Below, in pieces: positions 8,975-17,023 of a DNA stretch of 64,000 nucleotides (position 1 is the stretch's first letter; every line of letters starts with the position of its first letter). Below the pieces are notes generated by a model, which saw nothing but the letters and a program-made list of their open reading frames with translations, ran no database searches and was not told where the DNA came from. Origin of the DNA: DASCNA01 sp036011305 (lineage in GTDB: Bacteria > Verrucomicrobiota > Lentisphaeria > Victivallales > GWF2-38-69); contig DASCNA010000066.1 in the NCBI GenBank assembly GCA_036011305.1, positions 7,835 through 71,834 of the forward strand, read 5' to 3'. The position numbers were made by a program, and so were the translations under genes.

Positions 8975-10573
8975 GTGTTTAATACAAAAAATCTTTATGA
9001 TCAGTTATTAGATGAACTAAAGGTAAAGAGACCGGTTTATACTCGTCTTGTCAGAGAATTTTCAGAGATGAGTTTAGAAGAGTATATTTCTACATTCAGA
9101 ACTTGTTCAAATATTACTGAGCAAGAAAATGTAATCCAGAGTAAATCAGATTTTGTAAATATATCCTCCTTATATGCACAAAAATTATATGGTACACAAA
9201 CTGCAGATAAACTGAAAAAAAGATTGGAGAATTTTGATTGCATTTTTACCGCAAATCATACAAGTGCAAACTTGGACCATATAAGTATGCAGGGAACAAT
9301 TGCTTTTGCCCTGGGAGAAAAAAACGAAGATGTAATTCCAAACTATACTTTTGGTAATGTTTCACTGAATAATTCAACATTTCCAAGAGGATTGATTACA
9401 GGTGATGGGGTTAGAATTCCTATATTTCCTGATTCTCTTAAAAACAGTATGGTTTATTGTACAGCTCCTTTTAAATATAGTGATCTAGTAAAACTACTGA
9501 ATAAAGCAGAAAAACTTTTACAAAATAGAAAACTTTCTCATAAAAAATATCAAGTTATACTGAAAGTCATTAACGAAATTTATAATAATGAAGAAATCTT
9601 AAATTTAGATTCATGCTCTGAGCAGTTGAATGTTATTAACAGTAAGCTGTGGCAGCTTTTATTTCAGAACTGTACAGACGGGTATAGACTTTCTGATACA
9701 GTAAACCTTGAAATAGAACCTATTGCAGTAGAATTGATTGAACAGGATCTCAATAATTATTCAAGTCTCTTATATAAAATATTATTTGATACTGAACTAA
9801 GAGAGAATCTGTTAAATAAGCTCAGCGGGAAATATGGATGCTGGGATGTCAGGAAATTGAATGAGCTGAACTATTCACTATCCGAACTGGACCATATTCT
9901 TTCAGAACCAGAAAAAAAACTGAAATATAAAGAGGATAGAGCCAGATTAAAAGGAGGGTGCGGGACTGTTTTTTTCTGGGGAATTGATAGTAAAGGAAGG
10001 AGAGTACCTTTAATTTTAGCCAGTGAAAATGGCACTTTGTTTTTAACTGGAATCACAGATTCAAAGGATAAATTTACAATTAAATATGATTCGGATTCTA
10101 TTATAAATGCTCTCAAAAGAAAGAAATTATTACCAGGCTTGTTTACTGTTTTTCTTGAAATAGCTTTTGTTCGAAACCTTGCCTGTTGTGGAGGGTTCAT
10201 GCAGGTGGATTATTTAACTGTTATGCGTGACATGCTGTCTGAAGCATTACTTGAAACAGGGCATAACAGGTGGGGTAAAATTATAAAAAAGATTAAAACC
10301 GATTATTTATGTACAGGTTTTGAATTTATTTTCAATAAAGCTGATGATGGTAATTATTTTCCATCCGGCACTTTTGAGATTCTTGAGAAAAATGGTTTTG
10401 ACGACATTGCAATTGAGAAAATTAAGAAAGTTACTGTCAGAGAAGCGAATTTGTTTGGGATGAATTATATTTATAATGCAGTTTTTAGATATAACGAGCA
10501 GAAAGAGCATTTGAAAAATCTTGATATAATATCCATTTTCTCAGATGAATTGAAAAAAACGCTAATACTGTAG
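8975..10573 (+). CDS. Unknown 532-aa protein, first gene of a D-amino-acid catabolism cluster
   Basis: I do not recognise this family. The protein is soluble, with no signal peptide or membrane helix. Visible islands that look conserved are FTANHTSANLDHISMQG (about 90-106), a Gly-rich FPRGLITGDGVRIPIFP (about 135-151), KGGCGTVFFWGIDSKGRRVPL (about 328) and a Cys-Cys-Gly-Gly motif in RNLACCGGFMQVDYL (about 403). A TGA lies directly before the GTG at 8975, so that GTG is the earliest start; the ribosome site is weak and the next in-frame ATG is at residue 32. Only 27 bp separate it from the epimerase gene, which is followed by the D-aminoacylase gene. A role in using peptides with D-residues is therefore inferred from context only. 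Confidence 0.75.
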   Translation: MFNTKNLYDQLLDELKVKRPVYTRLVREFSEMSLEEYISTFRTCSNITEQENVIQSKSDFVNISSLYAQKLYGTQTADKLKKRLENFDCIFTANHTSANLDHISMQGTIAFALGEKNEDVIPNYTFGNVSLNNSTFPRGLITGDGVRIPIFPDSLKNSMVYCTAPFKYSDLVKLLNKAEKLLQNRKLSHKKYQVILKVINEIYNNEEILNLDSCSEQLNVINSKLWQLLFQNCTDGYRLSDTVNLEIEPIAVELIEQDLNNYSSLLYKILFDTELRENLLNKLSGKYGCWDVRKLNELNYSLSELDHILSEPEKKLKYKEDRARLKGGCGTVFFWGIDSKGRRVPLILASENGTLFLTGITDSKDKFTIKYDSDSIINALKRKKLLPGLFTVFLEIAFVRNLACCGGFMQVDYLTVMRDMLSEALLETGHNRWGKIIKKIKTDYLCTGFEFIFNKADDGNYFPSGTFEILEKNGFDDIAIEKIKKVTVREANLFGMNYIYNAVFRYNEQKEHLKNLDIISIFSDELKKTLIL

Positions 10574-10600
10574 CTTTTAATTATATGAGGTGGATTGATT

Positions 10601-11719
10601 ATGATTACTGTAAATGGATATGTATACGAATATAAACTGGAAACCCCGCTGTCCATATCATTTTATACATGGTATTATAGAGAAAATGTTATAGTAGAAT
10701 TGAAATATAAAAATTTTATTGGCCTCGGAGAAGCTGCACCTTTCAAAGGAATTACCGGAGATGATCAGAAAGATGTGATCAGAGAGCTGAAGAATCTGAA
10801 GCAGATTGAAGTTGATCCTATTCATTCGACATTGTCCGATTTCCATTCTATACTTGAAAAGCAATGTATAAAATCCACAACACTAAAAGCTGCATTGGAT
10901 TTCGCTTTCCATGATTTGAAAGGTAGAGTTCTTAAAATACCAAGTTATAAATTTTACAGGGGATCATTCAGGGAAATTCCCAATTCCGTCACAATATTTT
11001 TACAAAATTCAGTTGAGTCTACTGTGCAGGAAGCTAATAGAATTATGTCGAAACATCCCCATTTGAATACTGTTAAGATAAAATTAAAAGGGGATGGAGA
11101 CATAGAAAGATGTTCTGCTGTTAAAAACTGTTTTGATAAAAATGTCACATATGTTCTGGATGCAAACCAGGGTTTTTCCAAACCCGATGAAGCTGTAAAA
11201 ACTCTTAATGAAATTTGCTGTACTCTTGGAAATGTTATGCTGATTGAAGAACCGTGCGATAAAGGTGATCTGGATAAACTAAAATATGTGAAAGAGCACA
11301 TCAGTAATTCTTTAATTTTTGCAGATGAATCAGCTGTTGATATTAATGATGTAAAAAAAATAATACAACATAATGCTGCTCATGGAATTAATATAAAACT
11401 GCAGAAAACTGCCGGTATCTGGCCTGCTAAACAGATTGCGAATTTATGTAGAAAAGCCGGTCTGAAGATTATGGTAGGTTCAATGCTGGATTGTTATATC
11501 GCTTCTGCTGCGAGTATTCATTTTGCTGTTTCTACAGAAAACGTTATCTTAAGCGATATTGATATGGATTTGGATTTACAGGATCATATTGTAGATAAAT
11601 TGGAATTTGTAAATGGCTGTAGGATTCCTAATTCTGATTATGGACTAGGTGTAGAACTGGATAGTTTGAAATTAAATAATCTTATTAAAAGTGGCGTTAT
11701 TAAGTATTCTGAAGTTTAA
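10601..11719 (+). CDS. Enolase-superfamily dipeptide epimerase
   Basis: A 372-residue enzyme of the muconate-lactonizing subgroup of the enolase superfamily. The catalytic set is complete: the K-x-K pair in KIKLKG (K159, K161), metal ligands D187 (DANQG), E216 in IEEP and D242 (ADES), and the second base K266 in NIKLQK. The late VGSMLDCYI segment also fits L-Ala-D/L-Glu-type dipeptide epimerases, which work in murein peptide recycling. Related specificities are many, so the substrate is not proved. I start at ATG 10601, which follows a GAGGTGGA ribosome site; the upstream TTG is not needed. The gene is between the unknown 532-aa gene and the D-aminoacylase gene (18 bp), forming a likely operon. 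Confidence 0.85.
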   Translation: MITVNGYVYEYKLETPLSISFYTWYYRENVIVELKYKNFIGLGEAAPFKGITGDDQKDVIRELKNLKQIEVDPIHSTLSDFHSILEKQCIKSTTLKAALDFAFHDLKGRVLKIPSYKFYRGSFREIPNSVTIFLQNSVESTVQEANRIMSKHPHLNTVKIKLKGDGDIERCSAVKNCFDKNVTYVLDANQGFSKPDEAVKTLNEICCTLGNVMLIEEPCDKGDLDKLKYVKEHISNSLIFADESAVDINDVKKIIQHNAAHGINIKLQKTAGIWPAKQIANLCRKAGLKIMVGSMLDCYIASAASIHFAVSTENVILSDIDMDLDLQDHIVDKLEFVNGCRIPNSDYGLGVELDSLKLNNLIKSGVIKYSEV

Positions 11720-11737
11720 GATAATTGGAGTTTGAAT

Positions 11738-13249
11738 ATGACTGAAGTAAAAGGCAAAAAAAATAGAGTAGATAAAGCTATGTATGATACTATTATTTAT
11801 AATATATCAGTCTATAACGGAACAGGCGGAAAACCTTTTATTGCAGATATAGGCATTAAAGGAAAATTTATTGCAGCAATCGGAACTTTGGACAAAAAAG
11901 CTAATTCATTAATTGATGGGAGTGGACTGGCTATTTCTCCGGGTTTTATTGATATTCACACACATGATGAATATGCCGCAATTCAAAATCCGGATATGAG
12001 CTTCAAAATTATGCAAGGCGTTACAAGTTCAATTGTAGGTAATTGCGGTTTTAGTGTTGCTCCATATAAAACAGCTATGAAAGATTCTATTATTAGCAGA
12101 GATGATGATATTGTGCAATGGGATGGACATAAAGGGTATCTTCAATATTTGACGGACAATCCTACAAGTATAAATATAGGTTTGCTGGCTGGGCATAACA
12201 CTTTTCACTCTGCTGTTGTAGGAAATGATAAAAGAAACCAGCCGGCTGGAAATGATATAATGAAAATGCAGTCATATTTGAGAGAAGGGCTTGAAGCGGG
12301 AGCTGTAGGCCTTTCCGCCGGACTATTTTATATTCCCGGATGTTACAGCAGAACTGAAGAAATTATTTCATTATTAAAGATATGTATAAATACAAATGCT
12401 GTTTTTACTATCCATATGAGAAATGAAGACGATGACCTTATAAATGCTATTAAAGAAGCTGTCAGAATAGCGGAAGAAAGTGAAGTAGCGATGGAGATTT
12501 CACATTTTAAAGCGTGCGGAAAGAAAAACTGGGGCAAAGCAGATGAAGCTTTGGGGCTTATTCACAATGCAGTTGCCGGCGGACTGAATATTACTGTCGA
12601 TCAATATCCGTATTCATCAGGTTCAACCTCATTGAAGGAGATTGCCAGAAGTGGTGCTTTTGCTGGAAAAGGTATGGATTTGCATTATTCACAGGCTATT
12701 ATATCCTCTTCTAAAATTTATCCTGACAGTTTAGGTATGGATATTGAATCTATAGCAGAAAAATATAAAATAACTCCAAAAAAAGCTCTTAACAATTTAA
12801 TTGAGACAGATGATCCGGTTGCCACTTTTCTGAATACTATGGGAGAGGAGGATATTAGAAAAATCATGTCTGATCCCTTAACTATTATCGCTTCTGACGG
12901 TATTCCCGTAAAAGGAAATCCTCACCCAAGACTTTACGGTACTTTTCCAAGGTCATTAAGTTATTATGCAAGAGATGAAAAGGTTTTGACTATGGAAACT
13001 GCTATTCATAAAATGACTGAAAAACCTGCTAAAAAATTTAATCTTAAATGCAGAGGCCTTATAAAAGAAAACAACTATGCCGACTTAGTTATTTTTGATA
13101 AAAATAAAATAGCTGCAGAACCTGATTATCATAATTCCAGGCAATATCCAAAAGGTATTATTGATGTTTTTGTAAATGGTACAAGAGTTGTAAAAAATGG
13201 CAAACATACTTCTGCCAGAGCAGGACAAATATTATTGCGCGAAGATTAA
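11738..13249 (+). CDS. N-acyl-D-amino-acid deacylase (amidohydrolase)
   Basis: This 503-residue member of the amidohydrolase superfamily resembles D-aminoacylases, which remove the acyl group from N-acyl-D-amino acids. Landmarks: the N-terminal small-domain motif YDTIIYNISVYNGTG, the metal motif GFIDIHTHDE (H74, H76), the family-specific GVTSSIVGNCGFSVAP loop with the bridging cysteine, EISHFKACGKKNWGK, and the C-terminal IIASDGIPVKGNPHPR segment with its metal aspartate. It closes with NYADLVIFD and a VFVNGTRVVKNG strand, as usual in this family. The ATG at 11738 has a TTGGAG site; an ATG at residue 15 could also serve. Together with the epimerase upstream it suggests catabolism of D-amino-acid-containing dipeptides. 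Confidence 0.88.
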   Translation: MTEVKGKKNRVDKAMYDTIIYNISVYNGTGGKPFIADIGIKGKFIAAIGTLDKKANSLIDGSGLAISPGFIDIHTHDEYAAIQNPDMSFKIMQGVTSSIVGNCGFSVAPYKTAMKDSIISRDDDIVQWDGHKGYLQYLTDNPTSINIGLLAGHNTFHSAVVGNDKRNQPAGNDIMKMQSYLREGLEAGAVGLSAGLFYIPGCYSRTEEIISLLKICINTNAVFTIHMRNEDDDLINAIKEAVRIAEESEVAMEISHFKACGKKNWGKADEALGLIHNAVAGGLNITVDQYPYSSGSTSLKEIARSGAFAGKGMDLHYSQAIISSSKIYPDSLGMDIESIAEKYKITPKKALNNLIETDDPVATFLNTMGEEDIRKIMSDPLTIIASDGIPVKGNPHPRLYGTFPRSLSYYARDEKVLTMETAIHKMTEKPAKKFNLKCRGLIKENNYADLVIFDKNKIAAEPDYHNSRQYPKGIIDVFVNGTRVVKNGKHTSARAGQILLRED

Positions 13250-13747
13250 TTGGTGGATAAAAGATTAACAACTCGTATTGAATGTGAAAATAGATTGATA
13301 AAATTCTGAGGTATTTATGAATTTGCTGGAATTTTATGTTTTTCAGGTGACATGATAACTAAATATAAAGTGAGTTTTGATAGAAGAATAGAAAGAGGGG
13401 GATATTGTTATTATTCATAACACTGGAGCTTATAATTTCCATTTTTTTCATCTAATACCAACTCTTTTCCGCGTCCAGCCAGAGTAATGGTAAAGTCATA
13501 TAGAGAAATTATAACTATGAAATATCGTGATTCATATGGTGGGATTATAGCTGCAAATTGAGACAAAATATTTTGTCTGTAGGTTGTTAATATTGTCTGA
13601 TTGCAGTCATTCGTTGTATATAGGAAGGATATTATTAAACTACACTCTTATAGCTTGTTGATTATAAAAAATAATTTTGTTATAATGATGGTATATGATT
13701 TCATTTGAATAACTATACATAATTCAATTTTATTGGAGCCTTAAATT
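13250..13747. other. Intergenic region with a remnant on the minus strand
   Basis: About 500 bp without an intact gene. The centre holds a coding-like minus-strand frame (13411-13647, listed separately). The rest shows no terminator or clear promoter that I can support. Confidence 0.6.
13411..13647 (-). pseudogene. Coding-like 3' remnant, unassigned
   Basis: A 78-codon stop-free frame on the minus strand, closed upstream by TAA (13648-13650), with no good start near its 5' end. Its last 45 residues read like the C-terminal beta-sandwich end of a real protein: the segment YDFTITLAGRGKELVLDEKN alternates polar and hydrophobic residues and ends in GNYKLQCYE before the stop. It is also locally less AT-rich than the surrounding spacer. 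A faint likeness to the C-terminal DUF756 strands of phospholipases C is noted, but I would not assign it. It could also be a chance frame. Confidence 0.35.
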
Positions 13748-14260
13748 ATGTCGAAATTAATAAAAACATTTTTTTTACTTTTAACATTATTTCTTATAGG
13801 GTGCAGCAGTACTCCTCCCCAGCTCTCGTATGTAAGTAAAATAAAAATAAAACCTGCTGTAAAAAAAGATCAGTATTATATGCATTTAAAGGTTACCAAG
13901 GTAGATTATGAGGAGGGCGAGGTGGTTTTCTTAGCTCCTAAAATGCTTATAGTAAAAGGCGAACCTGTAGAAATATTGTCTGGCGAAATCATAAAATTAA
14001 AATGCAATGTCTTAGTTACAGACAAATTAGGTGTAGCAGAAGCTAAAGCTGAAGTACGTATTGATAATTACCAAACCTTTAAAACATGGAATTTTACTCA
14101 GACTTTACTGCTTAATAAAAAAATAGAAGAAGAAGTAACTTTACAGGAAATGAAACAAAACAAAGAGATTAAAAAAATCGAGGATAAAACTATACGCAAA
14201 GAAATGGCTAAAAAAGAGCAATTGAAAACTAAGGGCAAATCTAAAAAAACCGGCAGATAA
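13748..14260 (+). CDS. Small lipoprotein with Lys-rich tail
   Basis: A 170-residue protein with a textbook lipoprotein signal (MSKLIK, a hydrophobic core, lipobox FLIGC with the cysteine at residue 19, then SSTPP). The middle (about 30-125) looks like a small beta domain (VTKVDYEEGEVVFL, VEILSGEIIKLKCNVLV). The last 50 residues are an extremely charged Lys/Glu helix ending in KGKSKKTGR, which might contact nucleic acid or anionic polymers. No family recognised. The ATG has a TTGGAG site 8 nt upstream and a terminator follows directly. Monocistronic. Confidence 0.75.
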   Translation: MSKLIKTFFLLLTLFLIGCSSTPPQLSYVSKIKIKPAVKKDQYYMHLKVTKVDYEEGEVVFLAPKMLIVKGEPVEILSGEIIKLKCNVLVTDKLGVAEAKAEVRIDNYQTFKTWNFTQTLLLNKKIEEEVTLQEMKQNKEIKKIEDKTIRKEMAKKEQLKTKGKSKKTGR

Positions 14261-14280
14261 TTACATCTCATATAAATTTT

Positions 14281-14306
14281 AAAAGTGACTTTTTAAGTCG
14301 CTTTTT
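14281..14306 (+). terminator. Rho-independent terminator after the lipoprotein
   Basis: An 11-bp stem with one G-U pair (AAAAGTGACTT, 14281-14291, with AAGTCGCTTTT, 14295-14305), a 3-nt loop and a T-tract, 20 bp after the lipoprotein stop codon. Confidence 0.8.
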
Positions 14307-14398
14307 CTGTTTTTGTATTGGTTCTGATTATTCTGCGCATATAGTATGAAAAATGAAAAAATATTATATATTTGTATTTTAATGAACGAGATTCCAAT

Positions 14399-15256
14399 AT
14401 GAAGACAGAAGTATTAATTGACGGTTTAGTGTTCCCGGAATGCCCCAGATGGCATAATAACAGATTGTGGTTTTCAAATATTTTTGCAGATCAGATTTTG
14501 TCATGTAATATGAGTGGTGATTTGAAAGTTGAATTTTCAGTGCCTTCTATTGGCATTGACTGGCTTCCTGATGGTCGGTTGGTATATGTAGAAAATAACA
14601 AAAATAAACCATCTATTATGATCAAGGATGAGAGCAGTTTCTGCAAACTCACCGAATTAACCAATATAAGTCCATATCTTTTTAATGATATGGTAATTAG
14701 TAAAGAAGGAAATATTTATACGGGAAATACTGGCTGTAAAATGGACAGTCCAGAAAATATTCCATCTGAAGTTAATGCACCAATTGCGATTATTAACGAA
14801 AAAGGAGAAGGGAGTATTGCCGCTGAAAATTTAAATTTTCCAAATGGAATGATCATTACTCCTGATACTAAAAAGTTGATAGTTGCTGAAACTTTTGCAT
14901 CAAAATTAAGCATATTTGATATTTTAGATAATGGTGAGCTGGAAAACAAAGAGATTTTTGCTGAATTAGATGACAAATATCATCCTGACGGTATTTGTTT
15001 AGATAGTGAAGGTGCTGTGTGGGTAGCTACAAATCATGATTGTATTAGGGTAGAAAAGGGAGGGAATATCACTCACTGTATCGAAACTGTCGGCGCTTGT
15101 CCTCTTGCCTGTATGCTTGGTGGAGAAGATAGAAAAACACTATTCATATGCACTATAGACCAATTATCTCTTGATGTTGATTTATTGAATGAATTAAAAA
15201 CCGGAAGAATTGAGATAGTGAATATTGATACGGCGTCAGGTACAGGTATGCCATAG
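14399..15256 (+). CDS. SMP-30/gluconolactonase-like beta-propeller protein
   Basis: A 285-residue protein of the SMP-30/LRE lactonase family, six-bladed propellers that open sugar lactones or related esters. Family landmarks: FPECPRWHNNRLWFSNI at 12-28 with the metal ligand E14, NFPNGMIITPD with the ligand asparagine, YHPDGICLDSEGAVWVA with the ligand aspartate, and blade-closing strands throughout. I start at ATG 14399; a TTG nine codons upstream would add sequence atypical for the family. It has no signal peptide and is flanked by a terminator upstream and a long spacer downstream, so it is likely transcribed alone. Substrate unknown. Confidence 0.85.
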   Translation: MKTEVLIDGLVFPECPRWHNNRLWFSNIFADQILSCNMSGDLKVEFSVPSIGIDWLPDGRLVYVENNKNKPSIMIKDESSFCKLTELTNISPYLFNDMVISKEGNIYTGNTGCKMDSPENIPSEVNAPIAIINEKGEGSIAAENLNFPNGMIITPDTKKLIVAETFASKLSIFDILDNGELENKEIFAELDDKYHPDGICLDSEGAVWVATNHDCIRVEKGGNITHCIETVGACPLACMLGGEDRKTLFICTIDQLSLDVDLLNELKTGRIEIVNIDTASGTGMP

Positions 15257-15360
15257 ATATGACACAATAGAAACTATTCTTAAATCCTTATTTGCAGGAC
15301 TGTAAGCGAGTTTATAATCAGGGTTATAGTATCAATTCATATTTTACAGTCTCCAAACCA

Positions 15361-15558
15361 ACTTTCATACTGATCCTATAGGCTGATAGTGCATGCCTTA
15401 AATAAACCTATTTTACGGGCAAAATAATAGGTCAGAGCATAACTGTTTACAGCTGTAAGTCTTCTAATAAAAACGGCATCATATTCATATTCGACAAATT
15501 GTTCAATTACTACTTTAAGTAGTTATTCCTTATAATAAGAATTCTTTATTTTTACCAT
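15361..15558 (-). pseudogene. Decayed tetR-family regulator (N-terminal part)
   Basis: Reading the minus strand from an ATG at 15558 gives a recognisable TetR DNA-binding domain closely related to the three intact TetR genes of this window. It reads KE-stop-LLKVVIEQF, then VEYEYDAVFIRRL, then VNSYALTYYFARK and GLFKAC. The intact counterparts read KEKLLEVAIEEF, AEYGYDGVSTRSL, NSHALSYYFGSK and LYRAC. Lesions are visible: a Lys codon turned into a TAA stop, three codons missing just before the recognition helix, and a TAG after KACTISL. Downstream of about 15361 homology fades. This is a dead copy standing upstream of the first efflux operon, in the opposite orientation to it. Confidence 0.8.
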
Positions 15559-16014
15559 TATACAGGAACTCTAATTATACCTTTCCATTTAATAAATTTA
15601 GTAAATAATGTTATTACGCAGTGGGGACTGACTTCTCAGTCAGCTGATCACGTTATTTCTCATATTTAATCTGAAATTTTAATATGCAATAATGATGCTC
15701 ATATTAACGGTTCGGAATGAAACCTTGCCCCCCATTAGTTTGTAATAATAAATAGTTAGACGGATTGGTATTAATTATCAATTAGCTAGTGTGAGGAAAA
15801 TAAGGCAATAGGTTATGCTGTCATAATTATAAATTACAATCTTACATAATATCATTTTTGAAGAAAACATTAAATTCTTATTTCTAGTAATAAATACAAA
15901 AAGAATAATAATAACGTATAAAAATCAAGCATATGCATAAAAAAACAATATAAATGCTTGATATATTAAAGCTATTGTTGTACATTAGTTATTATTAAAT
16001 AAAGGAGAGAACAA
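15559..16014. other. Promoter-side spacer of the first efflux operon
   Basis: About 450 bp with no gene I can support. The last 100 bp hold the inverted repeat and the TTGATATATT element described separately. The rest is AT-rich without recognisable structure. Confidence 0.5.
15924..15972 (+). promoter_or_regulatory. Candidate operator of the first efflux operon
   Basis: A 9-bp inverted repeat, ATCAAGCAT (15924-15932) and ATGCTTGAT (15954-15962), is followed by an imperfect palindrome GCTTGATATATTAAAGC (15956-15972), about 45 bp before the emrA-like ATG. The core TTGATATATT (15958-15967) recurs twice upstream of the paralogous efflux operon. The linked tetR genes make a TetR operator plausible; that is inference. 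Confidence 0.5.
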
Positions 16015-16998
16015 ATGAACGCTTTAAGGATTATAAAAAACAAGAAATTCTGGATTGGGGTTGCTATTATGTTAATAGTATCTATCGGTTGCTTAGGGTA
16101 TTATATATATGCTGCCTACTATCCGTCAACCGACGACGCATATATAAAAGCAAATATTGTAGGAATTTCTCCGTATGTAAGCGGGAAAATTGATAAAGTT
16201 TATGTAGTTGACAATGAATTTGTTAAAAAAGGAACACTGCTTGTAAAAATAGAGCAGAAACCATATAAGTTGGCTGTAAATAAAGCTGAAGCCGATGTGA
16301 ATCAGGCAAAACAGGATGTCAAATTATCTAAGACTAAAGTCCAAGTTGCTTTAAGTAATTATCAGGAATGTAAAGCAAAAATGACTTTTGCCTCACAAAC
16401 ATATAGACGCTATAAATTACTAAACAAAACAAAAGCTGTTTCGGATCAGCTGACAGACCAGGCATATGCAGATTATAAAATAACCAAATCTCAAAGTTAT
16501 AAAGCTGTTTCTTTGTTGGAGGAGGCGAAGGAAGGTATAAAAGTAGCCGAAAGCGAATTAAAAGAAGCAAATAGTGAACATGAGAATGCTAATTTTAATT
16601 TAACCCAAACAACAATTTATGCGCCGTCAGACGGATATGTAAGTAATTTCAATATTAATCACGGTGAATATGTATCAACAGGTGAAAAACTATTTGCTTT
16701 TATAGATTCAAAAGCATGGTGGGTAAGAGCTGAATTTAAAGAAACAGATATGAAAAGGATCCATCCTGGACAGAAAGTGAAAGTTCATGTTGATATGTAT
16801 AATGAAGATATAACTGGTACTGTTGAAAGTTTAGGGTACGGCAGTGGAGTTACATTTTCACTTCTTCCTCCTGAAAATGGAACAGGTAACTGGGTAAAAG
16901 TAACACAGAGATTTCCCATAAGAATCAAAATAAACAATCCCAAAAACAATTTGAGGGTTGGTTCAAGTGTCGAAGTTACAGTTGATACAGTATCTTGA
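16015..16998 (+). CDS. EmrA-like membrane fusion protein of an MFS efflux pump (copy 1)
   Basis: A 327-residue HlyD/EmrA-family adaptor that bridges an inner-membrane transporter to the outer membrane. It has one N-terminal membrane anchor (about 13-32), the EmrA-type STDDAYIKANIVGI motif after it, two half-lipoyl segments (about 50-80 and 200-225, the second with YAPSDGYVSNFN) flanking a long coiled-coil hairpin (80-190), then beta-barrel strands (AWWVRAEFKETDM, PGQKVKVHVD). AAAGGAGA precedes the ATG. It is the first gene of an emrA-emrB-tetR operon (25 and 18 bp gaps) and has a full paralogue at 31576-32565. The drug or metabolite exported is unknown. Confidence 0.9.
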   Translation: MNALRIIKNKKFWIGVAIMLIVSIGCLGYYIYAAYYPSTDDAYIKANIVGISPYVSGKIDKVYVVDNEFVKKGTLLVKIEQKPYKLAVNKAEADVNQAKQDVKLSKTKVQVALSNYQECKAKMTFASQTYRRYKLLNKTKAVSDQLTDQAYADYKITKSQSYKAVSLLEEAKEGIKVAESELKEANSEHENANFNLTQTTIYAPSDGYVSNFNINHGEYVSTGEKLFAFIDSKAWWVRAEFKETDMKRIHPGQKVKVHVDMYNEDITGTVESLGYGSGVTFSLLPPENGTGNWVKVTQRFPIRIKINNPKNNLRVGSSVEVTVDTVS

Positions 16999-17023
16999 AA
17001 AATAGTTTATTTGGAGGTGTATC

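Noticed and set aside
15606..15668. Plus-strand stretch with TSQSADHVIS resembling the TSQASWIISGYV segment of the MFS transporters
   Set aside because: The likeness is short and the orientation does not fit the decayed tetR beside it; could be chance.
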